From NCBI GenBank assembly GCA_031262895.1, contig JAISGW010000039.1, positions 1 to 8,594 on the forward strand: DNA of 8,594 nucleotides. The letters are read 5' to 3'. This DNA is from Tannerella sp. Its GTDB lineage: Bacteria > Bacteroidota > Bacteroidia > Bacteroidales > Tannerellaceae. This document shows positions 1 to 7,000 of the stretch, piece after piece. Position 1 is the first letter of the stretch, and each line of letters begins with the position of its first letter. The position numbers were made by a program, and so were the translations under genes. The notes under the pieces are model-generated. The model saw nothing but the letters and a program-made list of their open reading frames with translations. It had not been told where the DNA came from and did not search any database.

Positions 1-67
1 GGCCGGGAAGGAAGGTGCCTCCGGCCGCCCGGAACAGGTCGGTGACGAAAGCCTTGGTCACCGGCAT
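1..67 (-). CDS. Possible 5' end of an unidentified gene, cut by the window edge
   Basis: A minus-strand frame runs open from an ATG at 67-65 to the window edge and begins MPVTKAFVTDLFRAAGG. A GTG directly before it (70-68) and another GTG at 82-80 are alternative starts in the same frame. It lies 59 bases downstream of the rnz stop on the same strand, so it could be the next gene of an rnz operon. No Shine-Dalgarno sequence is visible, which is common in Bacteroidota and so not decisive. I do not recognise the product. Only 22 codons are present and another frame here is also open, so this is a weak call. Confidence 0.3.
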   Translation of the reverse strand, partial: MPVTKAFVTDLFRAAGGTFLPG

Positions 68-126
68 CACGCTGTGAAACACCGGCTTGCGACTGGTGAC
101 GAAACAGGAAAAAAACTATGGGAGGC

Positions 127-1041
127 TTAGAGCGGCACCAAAAGGCCCTCCTTAGCCAGCAGGACATTGGGGAAATGCGCGGCCGCTTCCGTACGCAAAG
201 CCTCCTCGTCCTCATAGCGGGCGGAAAAGTGGCCGATGAGCAATTGCTTGACTCCGGCAATCCGCGCCATTTCTCCGGCTTGGGCGGCCGTGGAATGCCG
301 GGTTTCATTGGCCCGCTCCTCGTCGGCCTCAAGGAAGGTAGCCTCGTGGTAAAGCAGGTCTACACCTTGGATGAGCGCGGCGTTGTCGGGACGAAAAGCC
401 GTGTCGGAGCAATAAGCGTAACGCTTGGGCGGTTCGGCCGGACGTGTCAGCCGCCGGTTCGGCACGATTTCGCCTTCGGGCGTGCAATAATCCATTCCCT
501 TCTTGATGTCGGCCAGGCAGCGTATGGGTATTTGGTAAAAGTCTATCATCTCTCGCAGCAGATGCGGCGCCTTGGGCTTTTCGGAGAAAAGGAAACCGGC
601 CGCCGGGACGCGGTGCGTGAGGGGAATCGTACGGACGCTCACGGAAGCATCTTCCAGTATCAGTTCCGAACGACCCGGGTCGAAGATGTGGAAAACGACT
701 TGGAAGCCCAGTCCTTTGGCGAAGCGTTCCAATATGGGGCGGAGATATTCGTCCAGACCGGGCGGGCCGTACAAATGCAAATCGCCCTTGCGCCCCAACA
801 TCCCTAAAGTGGAGATCAAACCGGGCAGGCCGAAGCAATGGTCGCCGTGCAAATGGGAAATGAACACGTGGTTCAGGCGAGTAAAGCGGAGATGCATGCG
901 GCGCAGTTGCACCTGGGCGCCCTCACCGCAATCAATCATGTATAATTTCTCCCGTAAACCGACGACTTGCGAGCTGGAAAGATGCCTTGTCGTAGGCAAA
1001 GCGGAGCCGCAACCCAAGATTTGTACATAAAATTCTGCCAT
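127..1041 (-). CDS. rnz: Ribonuclease Z (tRNA 3'-end endonuclease)
   Basis: This cytoplasmic zinc-dependent endonuclease of the metallo-beta-lactamase fold cuts the 3' trailer from tRNA precursors. The 304-residue length is usual for the short-form (RNase Z-S) family. The N-terminus (ILGCGSALPTTRH, residues 8-20) is typical of Bacteroidales homologues and fixes the start. The metal-binding signature HLHGDH lies at residues 63-68. The other expected ligands are visible: His143 (LTHRVPAAGF), Asp213 (CSDT), and His271 (IGHFSARY). His249 (ETRHST) is also in its expected place. The long insert at about 150-200 and its KGMDY segment match the family. It is transcribed away from the DUF4271 operon. 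No clear Bacteroidota promoter is visible upstream, although the AT-rich stretch 1042-1080 is a plausible leader. The frame is intact, with nothing missing. Confidence 0.97.
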   Translation of the reverse strand: MAEFYVQILGCGSALPTTRHLSSSQVVGLREKLYMIDCGEGAQVQLRRMHLRFTRLNHVFISHLHGDHCFGLPGLISTLGMLGRKGDLHLYGPPGLDEYLRPILERFAKGLGFQVVFHIFDPGRSELILEDASVSVRTIPLTHRVPAAGFLFSEKPKAPHLLREMIDFYQIPIRCLADIKKGMDYCTPEGEIVPNRRLTRPAEPPKRYAYCSDTAFRPDNAALIQGVDLLYHEATFLEADEERANETRHSTAAQAGEMARIAGVKQLLIGHFSARYEDEEALRTEAAAHFPNVLLAKEGLLVPL

Positions 1042-1096
1042 TTTATTTTATATCTTACTTATGACACTATACAAATAGGGGTAAATAATGTCCTTA

Positions 1097-1108
1097 TCCG
1101 CCGTTTCC
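1097..1108. repeat. 12-base direct repeat, left copy (right copy 1285-1296)
   Basis: TCCGCCGTTTCC occurs exactly at 1097-1108 and again at 1285-1296. The right copy forms the 3' arm of the terminator hairpin. The left copy lies upstream of the first plus-strand promoter, in what could be the rnz leader on the other strand. An exact 12-base match within about 200 bases is unlikely by chance. Its role is unknown: it could be a protein-binding site, a duplication, or an RNA-RNA pairing site. Confidence 0.6.
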
Positions 1109-1133
1109 GGTAATTTTTTGGGTAGAACTTTTT

Positions 1134-1161
1134 TTTGCGTTCTGAATTATACCTATATTTG
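1134..1161 (+). promoter_or_regulatory. Putative Bacteroidota-type promoter, upstream
   Basis: A TTTG at 1134-1137 is followed after 16 bases by TATATTTG at 1154-1161, matching the -33/-7 pattern of the Bacteroidota primary sigma factor (TTTG, then TAnnTTTG). The spacing is a little shorter than the usual 17-23. Transcription would begin near 1168. The next downstream element is a terminator rather than a coding start, so the promoter appears to serve a short RNA. Confidence 0.45.
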
Positions 1162-1167
1162 CCCCGT

Positions 1168-1302
1168 AAAGATAGTCTATCCTGTCTTAGGGAAGAAAGA
1201 CATTAAAATATATTTTCTGTGAACCTTAACTAACTTTTTCTTTTTGTTTAAAACGGTTAAATGTAGAAACGGCCGGACGTGAGTTCCGCCGTTTCCTTTT
1301 TT
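1168..1302 (+). ncRNA. Candidate small non-coding RNA between rnz and the DUF4271 gene
   Basis: This stretch is inferred to be a short independent transcript of about 135 nt. It starts just after the promoter-like element at 1134-1161 and ends in a strong intrinsic terminator at 1266-1302. No gene lies upstream on this strand, since rnz is divergent, so the terminator needs a transcript that starts inside the gap. I see no credible small protein: the ATG at 1261 is followed at once by TAG. A small hairpin, TGTCTT (1183-1188) with AAGACA (1197-1202), lies near the 5' end. A U-rich, unstructured-looking segment (about 1234-1250) follows. The start position is a guess from the promoter. I cannot match it to a known RNA family. 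The remainder of the 1042-1351 gap is AT-rich and shows nothing else. Confidence 0.42.
1266..1302 (+). terminator. Rho-independent terminator
   Basis: GAAACGGC (1266-1273) pairs perfectly with GCCGTTTC (1288-1295). After a C-C mismatch, three inner pairs (1275-1277 with 1284-1286) close a six-base loop at 1278-1283. One C and then six Ts (1297-1302) follow, so it works in the plus direction. On the minus strand no T tract follows the stem. It lies upstream of the DUF4271 promoter and insulates that gene from transcripts starting further left. Confidence 0.75.
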
Positions 1303-1322
1303 CCGCCCTGCGCAAAAAACCT

Positions 1323-1330
1323 TACCTTTG
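1323..1330 (+). promoter_or_regulatory. -7 box of the DUF4271 operon promoter
   Basis: TACCTTTG followed by CGCC is a textbook Bacteroidota -7 element. No exact TTTG sits at -33. The T tract of the preceding terminator (1299-1302) lies 20 bases upstream and may serve instead. Transcription would start about 12-15 bases before the ATG at 1352, giving a very short leader. The same 12-mer, TACCTTTGCGCC, recurs at 1985-1996. Confidence 0.65.
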
Positions 1331-1351
1331 CGCCGAAAATGCAAACAGAAG

Positions 1352-2080
1352 ATGCGCGGATTTGAAGGATATGTAGGCGGACAGATGGGTAGCGGGCAAG
1401 CGGTCAATGACTTGGCCTTTGTGATGCTGCTGGCTTTAGCCTTTGCGTTCTCCCTCCTTTTCAATGCTTATCCGTATCTGTTCGGGCGGATGCTGCGTAA
1501 CGTTTTCCACGCCAAGGAACGGGAAAGTTCTTTCGATGCCTCGACGGGCAATGAGGGCTTGTTTCGTTCGTTCATGGACTTTCAGGCCTTGTTTCTCGCT
1601 TCGCTTTTTCTTTTTCTGGCCGGCTATCGCAGCGGCCTGTTCCCTGCCGGCATGGATATGGACAATTACCTGCTCCTGTTCGGCTTCTTCTTTGCCGTTG
1701 CTCTCCTCTTTTATTTTAGCAAACGTTTCCTTTACCTCCTGCTGGGCTTCACTTTTGCCTCGCCCGAGCAATACAGGCTGTGGCGCGTGGGCTATTCTGC
1801 CGGCATAGGGTTCTGGGGCGTTACGCTCTACCTTCCCGTGGTGATTCTGGCTTTTACCCGCATGGATTTGCACTGGCTGCTGTTTGTCTTCGTCCTGCTC
1901 TTCCTGCTTTGGCGGATTGCCTTGAATTATAAGACGATAAGCTTGTTCGAACTACGGTTCGGCAACATTTTATATATTTTTTTGTACCTTTGCGCCCAAG
2001 AAATGATGCCCCTTCTCTGCTTATATGAGGGAATGAAATATATGTACAATCTTTTTGAAATAAATACTTTATGGGTTTAA
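1352..2080 (+). CDS. DUF4271 multi-pass membrane protein
   Basis: This conserved inner-membrane protein of unknown function is found next to hemD in Bacteroidales, and its order and sequence fit the DUF4271 family. From the ATG at 1352 it is 242 residues. About six hydrophobic segments are visible, near residues 20-39, 74-92, 106-132, 149-168, 173-190 and 204-223. Family-like features are the RNVFHAKERESSFD stretch after the first segment, the SPEQYRLWR loop in the middle, and the LYLCAQEMMPLL segment near the end. I prefer the ATG at 1352 because a TTG at 1328 falls inside the promoter box at 1323-1330. The 3' end overlaps hemD by 10 bases, which suggests translational coupling. It is the first gene of a five-gene operon. 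No enzymatic motif is apparent. Confidence 0.87.
   Translation: MRGFEGYVGGQMGSGQAVNDLAFVMLLALAFAFSLLFNAYPYLFGRMLRNVFHAKERESSFDASTGNEGLFRSFMDFQALFLASLFLFLAGYRSGLFPAGMDMDNYLLLFGFFFAVALLFYFSKRFLYLLLGFTFASPEQYRLWRVGYSAGIGFWGVTLYLPVVILAFTRMDLHWLLFVFVLLFLLWRIALNYKTISLFELRFGNILYIFLYLCAQEMMPLLCLYEGMKYMYNLFEINTLWV
1985..1992 (+). promoter_or_regulatory. Internal promoter box before hemD, inside the DUF4271 coding sequence
   Basis: TACCTTTG followed by CGCC repeats exactly the 12-mer of the operon promoter and is preceded by TTTTTTTG. It lies in codons for Tyr-Leu-Cys of the conserved LYLCA segment. A weak TTCG at 1958-1961 sits 23 bases upstream as a possible -33 element. A start near 1999 would give hemD, rnpA, yidD and the TatD-like gene their own transcript with a leader of about 70 bases. 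The match could also be forced by the protein sequence. Confidence 0.45.
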
Positions 2081-2835
2081 CGATAAGGAGGTTGCTGGTT
2101 TCCCAGCCGAAGCCTGCTTCAGAAAAGTCGCCTTATTTTGACATAGCGGCTAAATACGGCGTCGAAATTGATTTTAGACCGTTCATTAAGGTGGAACCCC
2201 TTTCCGCCAAAGAATTCCGCCAACAGCGAATCAACATACTGGATTATACAGCCGTAGTATTTACGGCACGTACTGCCATTGACCATTTCTTTCATCTTTG
2301 CGAAGAGTTGCGAGTGAACATTCCCGAGAGCATGAAATATTTTTGCGTTACGGAGGCCATAGCCGTGTATTTGCAGAAGTATATCGTTTACCGCAAGCGT
2401 AAGGTCTTTTTCAGCCAAACAGGAAAAATTGACGACCTGGCCGCCATCATCGCCAAGCATCCCAAAGAGAAATACCTGGTTCCCGTTTCGGACGTGCACA
2501 AGGACGAGTTGTTTAAACTTATGGAGGCCAAACATATTGATTATTTGAAGGCCATCATGTTCCGTACCGTGAGCAATGATTTCCCGGTCGGCGCCAAGTT
2601 CGATTACGACATGCTGCTCTTTTTCAGCCCGCAGGGCATCAATTCCTTGCTGAAGAACTTTCCGGATTTCCAGCAGAATGACATCCGCATCGGTTGTTTC
2701 GGACCGACGACGGCCAAAGCCATCCGGGATGCGGGCTTGCGCCTTGATGTGGAAGCTCCCACGCCCGAGGCGCCTTCCATGACGGCCGCGCTGGAACTGT
2801 ACCTGAAAAAGGAAACAGACAACGCCAAGGCCTGA
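2071..2835 (+). CDS. hemD: Uroporphyrinogen-III synthase family protein
   Basis: HemD enzymes close hydroxymethylbilane, with inversion of ring D, to uroporphyrinogen III, the common precursor of haem, sirohaem and cobalamin, in the cytoplasm. The 254-residue product is the usual length. Bacteroidales-type landmarks are SQPKPASEKSPYFDIA (11-26), VVFTARTAIDHFF (62-74), the middle KYFCVTEAIAVYLQKY (89-104), FFSPQGINSLL (184-194) and IGCFGPTTAKAIRDAG (207-222), followed by TPEAPSMTAAL (231-241). These fit the two-lobed fold with its conserved Thr-rich second lobe. The ATG at 2071 is used because the protein aligns from its first residues and overlaps the preceding stop. Its own stop overlaps the rnpA start as TGATG. 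Many Bacteroidales are haem auxotrophs, so the name rests on family resemblance and the activity is not shown by context: no other tetrapyrrole genes are in view. Confidence 0.9.
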   Translation: MGLTIRRLLVSQPKPASEKSPYFDIAAKYGVEIDFRPFIKVEPLSAKEFRQQRINILDYTAVVFTARTAIDHFFHLCEELRVNIPESMKYFCVTEAIAVYLQKYIVYRKRKVFFSQTGKIDDLAAIIAKHPKEKYLVPVSDVHKDELFKLMEAKHIDYLKAIMFRTVSNDFPVGAKFDYDMLLFFSPQGINSLLKNFPDFQQNDIRIGCFGPTTAKAIRDAGLRLDVEAPTPEAPSMTAALELYLKKETDNAKA

Positions 2836-3218
2836 TGGCACCCGGGCGGAATACCTTAAACAAGGCGGAGCGCCTCTCGCAGAAGCGCTCCGTTGATGTT
2901 TTATATGCGAAGGGGCAGTCGTTCGTGGCGTATCCCCTGCGTGTAGTTTACCTGTTCACGGACGAGCCGCAGGCTGTCCGCGCCGCTTTTCTGGTTGTCG
3001 TTCCGAAGAAACGCCTCCACCGGGCCGTCAAGCGGAACCGCGTCAAGCGCCAGGTGCGCGAGGCTTACCGCTTGCGCAAGTCCGCCCTGCTTTCCGGCTT
3101 GGAAGAGAAAGGGCGCTCGCTATGGATAGCCTTCCACTATTTGGAAAAGGAGCTGCGTCCTTCTGCCGATATGAACAAGGCCATGGACAAAGCCATGAAA
3201 ATCCTTTCCGAACGATGA
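2835..3218 (+). CDS. rnpA: Ribonuclease P protein component
   Basis: RnpA is the small basic protein subunit of RNase P. It binds the catalytic RNA and the 5' leader of tRNA precursors. The 127-residue product starts with the usual NTLNKAERLSQKR (6-18) and has the central hydrophobic strand AFLVVVPKK (51-59). The diagnostic RNR motif follows, RAVKRNRVKRQVREAYR (63-79), and then a long C-terminal helical part. Lys and Arg are abundant. The start shares one base with the hemD stop (TGATG) and its own stop overlaps the yidD start as ATGA, so translation is probably coupled across all three. Adjacency to yidD is conserved across bacteria, although the common rpmH partner is not upstream here: hemD is, as is usual in Bacteroidales. 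Confidence 0.97.
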   Translation: MAPGRNTLNKAERLSQKRSVDVLYAKGQSFVAYPLRVVYLFTDEPQAVRAAFLVVVPKKRLHRAVKRNRVKRQVREAYRLRKSALLSGLEEKGRSLWIAFHYLEKELRPSADMNKAMDKAMKILSER

Positions 3219-3439
3219 TACGCCGCCTGCTTACCCAATTGCTGCTGCTACCTATATATTTCTATAAGTATTGCATCTCGCCGCTCACGCCGCCCACCTG
3301 CCGTTACGTGCCCACCTGTTCGCAGTATGCCATAGAAGCCTTGAAGAAATACGGTCCCTTCAAGGGACTATGGCTCGCCTTGAAACGGATTCTCCGCTGC
3401 CATCCCTGGGGCGGCAGCGGCTATGACCCTGTCCCGTGA
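3215..3439 (+). CDS. yidD: Membrane protein insertion efficiency factor YidD
   Basis: YidD is a small protein at the cytoplasmic face of the inner membrane that assists YidC-dependent membrane protein insertion. The 74-residue product shows the whole family pattern. An amphipathic N-terminus (MIRRLLTQLLLLP, 1-13) leads into YKYCISPLTPPTCRY (17-31). PTCSQYAIEA (33-42) and KYGPFKGLWLALKRILRCHPW (45-65) follow, and GGSGYDPVP closes it at 66-74. Cys29, Cys35 and Cys62 are the conserved cysteines. An upstream in-frame start at 3122 exists but lies wholly inside rnpA. The ATG at 3215 gives the normal family length and the tight ATGA overlap. The end overlaps the next gene by four bases (GTGA). Confidence 0.97.
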   Translation: MIRRLLTQLLLLPIYFYKYCISPLTPPTCRYVPTCSQYAIEALKKYGPFKGLWLALKRILRCHPWGGSGYDPVP

Positions 3440-4080
3440 TTTATTGCGACATCCATACGCACCGCCTTCCCCTTAAGGACTCGGACGGTCGTTTCGTCTT
3501 GTTGAACCGCATCTTCGGCAAGGACGAACTCTTGCCTGCTCCTGTCCGGCAGAGCCTCGGTATTCATCCTTGGTATATAAAAGAAGCGGCGGGAAAGGAG
3601 CGTTTGCTGTCGGAATACTTGGGAAAGCCAAGCGTTTGGGCTATAGGAGAAGCCGGATTAGACAAAGGCGCCGAAGCGCCCTTCCCCTTGCAGGAGAAAG
3701 TTTTCAGGGAACAAGCCGAGTGGGCCGAGGAAAAGGGGAAACCGCTGATTATCCATTGCGTCAGGGCGTGGAGCGAACTCTTGGCCGCCCGCAAGGCTTT
3801 GCATCCCCGCCAAACCTGGATAGTGCACGGCTTCCGCGGAAAGGCGGAACTGGCCGCCCAATTGTCGGCGCAAGGCCTTTGGCTTTCTTTCGGGGAACGT
3901 TTCCAGACTGCCGCCCTCAAGGCGGCCGACCCGCAGCGTCTGCTCGTCGAAACCGACGAATCTCTTTTGCCGATAGCACTTATTTACCACCGGCTGGCCC
4001 TTGCCTTGGAAACGGAAGAGGCCGATTTCGCCGCACAAGTGCTGCGCAACTATACCGGCCTCTTCCCGAACATCCTTTAA
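3436..4080 (+). CDS. TatD-family metal-dependent hydrolase
   Basis: This cytoplasmic TIM-barrel amidohydrolase-superfamily protein is related to TatD-type nucleases. It starts at GTG 3436, overlapping the yidD stop, and this places the metal-binding DIHTH at residues 5-9. The rest of the expected site is in order: GIHPW (42-46), the metal-bridging Glu72 in AIGEAGLDK, His107 in LIIHCVRAW, His131 in IVHGFRG, and Asp174 in LLVETDES. At 214 residues it is shorter than the roughly 260 of E. coli TatD. Shorter members are normal at this Bacteroidales locus and no catalytic residue is lost. The substrate is not predictable; DNase, RNase or other phosphodiesterase activity is possible. It appears to be the last gene of the operon and converges on the surface-protein gene, sharing stop-codon bases with it. 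Confidence 0.9.
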   Translation: MIYCDIHTHRLPLKDSDGRFVLLNRIFGKDELLPAPVRQSLGIHPWYIKEAAGKERLLSEYLGKPSVWAIGEAGLDKGAEAPFPLQEKVFREQAEWAEEKGKPLIIHCVRAWSELLAARKALHPRQTWIVHGFRGKAELAAQLSAQGLWLSFGERFQTAALKAADPQRLLVETDESLLPIALIYHRLALALETEEADFAAQVLRNYTGLFPNIL

Positions 4081-7000
4081 AGCACCGCCTTCACGCTGCG
4101 GCCGTCGTTGACAAGGACGTAAACGCCCGTCTTCAGTTGAGCTTTAAGTATGGAGCATTGAACGTTCATTGCCTTGATTTGGCAGACGAGCCGGCCGCTT
4201 ACATTATATATATACAGCATCGTGCCGGAATGCAGGCCGGAGACCTGAAGGGCAAGGCCCGCTTCCGAAGAAACGCGCAGGCTTTTTTCTGCGGCATCCG
4301 CTGCTGTCCCTGTCGTGCCTCCTGCTGCAAGACGAATGCCGTCGAAACTGAGCAGCATGTCATACAGCGGCAAGTGGATGTGCAGCCTGGCCGTAAGTCC
4401 GTCGGCACTGATGCTGAGCGGCATGAGGATTTCGTTGGCGTAAACCTTCATATCGGCCAAGGTGTATCCCGCCGCCGCTACGAAAGTGGTATCGAAATTG
4501 TCGCCGTAAGGCACTTGGTAGGTGAAAGCCCCCGGCGAAGCCAGTCCGACGACATTTCCCGGCATATAGATTCGAATGTCTGTCGGCACCGGCACAGGTT
4601 TAGGTTCGGGAGAAGGATTTGGATAGGGAGGTGGAACTGCACCGAGACGTTCGGCTGCTCCCAGGTCTATGCTTGCTCCTGCAAAGCGGGGATTGCCGAT
4701 GAAGTCGACTTCCGAGCCGTAAGTCGTAATACCCCGGGCAGAGAAATAAGCCGTATTGCTGCCTGCATCAACAAGGGGGCTGCCTGCTGCCGGGGTATAG
4801 CAAAGCTGATTATCGTCATATTGCGGGTTTACATCAAGGTTATGGCCGCCGTCTATTCCGTAGTCACTGTTCCAATTTCCACTGCCGCCGCAGCCTTCTA
4901 CCATGCAATAGGAGATACGAGGCGAAGCACCGTTTATATTGACTATGGACTTGTCTGTCGGCAAGGGGTTGCTCCCTTCGAAGATGCTGTTGACCAATAG
5001 GGGCGAAGCATTGTCGTTGCACATATCGTTCCGGTCATCGACATTGTAGTCGAAGTTGTTGTCGCCAAAGGTGCAATTGACGACTTGGGCTGCACTGGCC
5101 TTGTTGCACATTGCGCCGCCGCTGGCTGCCGGGGCACTGTTGTTGTCGAAGATGCAGTTGATGAAAAGAGGTGAAGCGTTGTCTGCATTGTACACCCCGC
5201 CGCCAAACCCGGAGGCATAGCCGTCATCGAGGGCACAATTGACAATGGTAGGCGAGGAATTCACGTTCTGCATTCCCCCGCCGCAATCCAAACGTATCGT
5301 CTTTCCGTCAAATAAATAAGAAGAACCCGATTCGTCTGCATATCCCTCTTCGATGGCAAAGCCATCCAGGAGCGTTGCGCGCGAACAACCCACGGAAATA
5401 ACGACGTTGTAGCAATTGTCCGTTTCATCAGGGGTACCGATATTCCCCGAAAGGAGGCTTTTCTCCGTTAGCGTACGTTCTTCCGGCGTACTTTCCGTAC
5501 CTATAAAGCCACCGTAAACTTTAACACCCTCTTTCAGGTGAAAGGCGTTGTCACGCGAAGAAGATGAGGTTTGATTATGGGGCATATAAGTGCCTCTGGC
5601 CACAAAGACCTGGTCGCCTGGTGCCGAAGCGTCAATCATGGCTTGCAGGTCGCCCGCATCGCTCCAAGACGTGCCGTTCCCCGTAGCGCCAACTTTCACG
5701 TAGTGAATAAGGGGAATTTGTTTAGTTAAGGCGACAGCATCATATTTAAGCCGTCCGACGGCCGTAAAGGTAACCCTCACGGTGATATAGCCGCCACCGG
5801 TTGTGCTTGATACGGTATAATCTTCATTTTCCACAGGCAGGCGTTCGGTTGAAGAAAGTGTCACGGAAACGCTTCCATCCATATTCCGCAGAACTTGGTC
5901 GAAAGTGACGGGATATTTCTGGTGCGGCAAAGCCCGCACAGCATTTTTTAAACTCGGGTAGCTTCCATCAGCCACGTTCCAATCCGTAGGCCAAGAAGAG
6001 GGATAAGAGGAAGCCGTCTTTAATTGGCTTGCATCCAGTCCGACGACATGGCTTGTCGTCGGCTCCGAAGTCGCATCGTCGTTTTTCATATAAGCTTGTG
6101 CAACTTTCGTCTTATCGTAAAAGCAGTTTGTCAAACGCTCGTGGCTAAGATTTGTCTCGAATTCGCCCACCATGCCGACCACACCGCCCAAGAAAATGCC
6201 ACAAGACGGGTTGGTCGAAGATGCGGAGATTTCGGCAAGGTTCAAGCAATTTTTGGTATCAGTAGAATTTTCCGGTAGTGTTGCCTTTTGGGAGTCCACA
6301 AAACCTGCAATGCCTCCTGCGGCAGAATAATTCAGCCCATTAATCGCGCTCACAATTCCAACGTTGAGGCAATTTTCTATGACACTGGCGCCATCTTCAT
6401 CCGAAGCGTTTTCTGCAGCAATACCGCCGGCAAAAAGTGTACAATCCGCACTATTCGGCTCTCCTATCGCTTTGACTACCCCTCGATTTTCGCAATCTGA
6501 GACGCAGCCTTCCGTTTCACAAGCAATGCCGCCGACATTTACACCAAAATCGCCCTTGGCTGTTACCGTCCCCGTATTTAAAGATTGTTTGAGCATGTTG
6601 CCCCACGCTATTCCGCCGACAATACCACCCGCATCTTCCCAATAATTCGAGTTCCCTTGGGCATACAAATTGGCCGCATTGGAACAGCCGACAATGGTTG
6701 CCACATCGCCGGAGCCGCTTCCGGTTTCATTTGGATTTCCAAGGACGCCTGCTATTCCACCAATAGCAAGACCAGGTTCATTATCAAGTGCTGTTGACTG
6801 TACATGGGGATCGCCGTCGCCAAACATCGAGATACTGCCACTAATAAGGTGGCAGTTCGTAATCGTTCCTTCGTTTACACCGGCCACGGCACCCGCCATC
6901 GCGTTTTCTTCGTTTGATTGGGTATCATAATTTATCGAAATGTTTACTTGGGAGAAGGCCAAGTTCTTCACTTCGCTGCCGTTTCCCATAAGGCCGAATA

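Noticed and set aside
105..160. Possible terminator after rnz: GGAGG/CCTCC arms and a run of seven Ts on the minus strand
   Set aside because: The stem is only five pairs with a loop of about 22 bases, and five bases separate it from the T run. It is too weak to annotate.
118..807. A 229-codon plus-strand frame opposite rnz
   Set aside because: rnz has all its catalytic motifs on the other strand. This frame has no recognisable family and its end is set only by chance stops.
1042..1110. rnz promoter on the minus strand around CCCCTATTTG
   Set aside because: The two bases required between TA and TTTG are missing, and no spaced upstream box is evident.
1328..1351. TTG start at 1328 for the DUF4271 protein
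   Set aside because: It lies within the TACCTTTG promoter box, so the transcript would not include it. The ATG at 1352 fits better.
2119..2841. A 240-codon minus-strand frame opposite hemD
   Set aside because: hemD is well supported by conserved segments, and the antisense product shows no family features.
3122..3214. Longer YidD starting at 3122
   Set aside because: The extra 31 residues are read from inside rnpA and are not part of the family. The ATG at 3215 gives the normal length and an ATGA overlap.
3570..5000. A 476-codon open frame on the plus strand spanning the TatD-like gene and the opposite surface-protein gene
   Set aside because: It is out of frame with the TatD-like gene and antisense to the surface gene. 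Its product is Arg-rich and low in plausible domains, and both overlapped genes have clear families. It is a codon-bias shadow.
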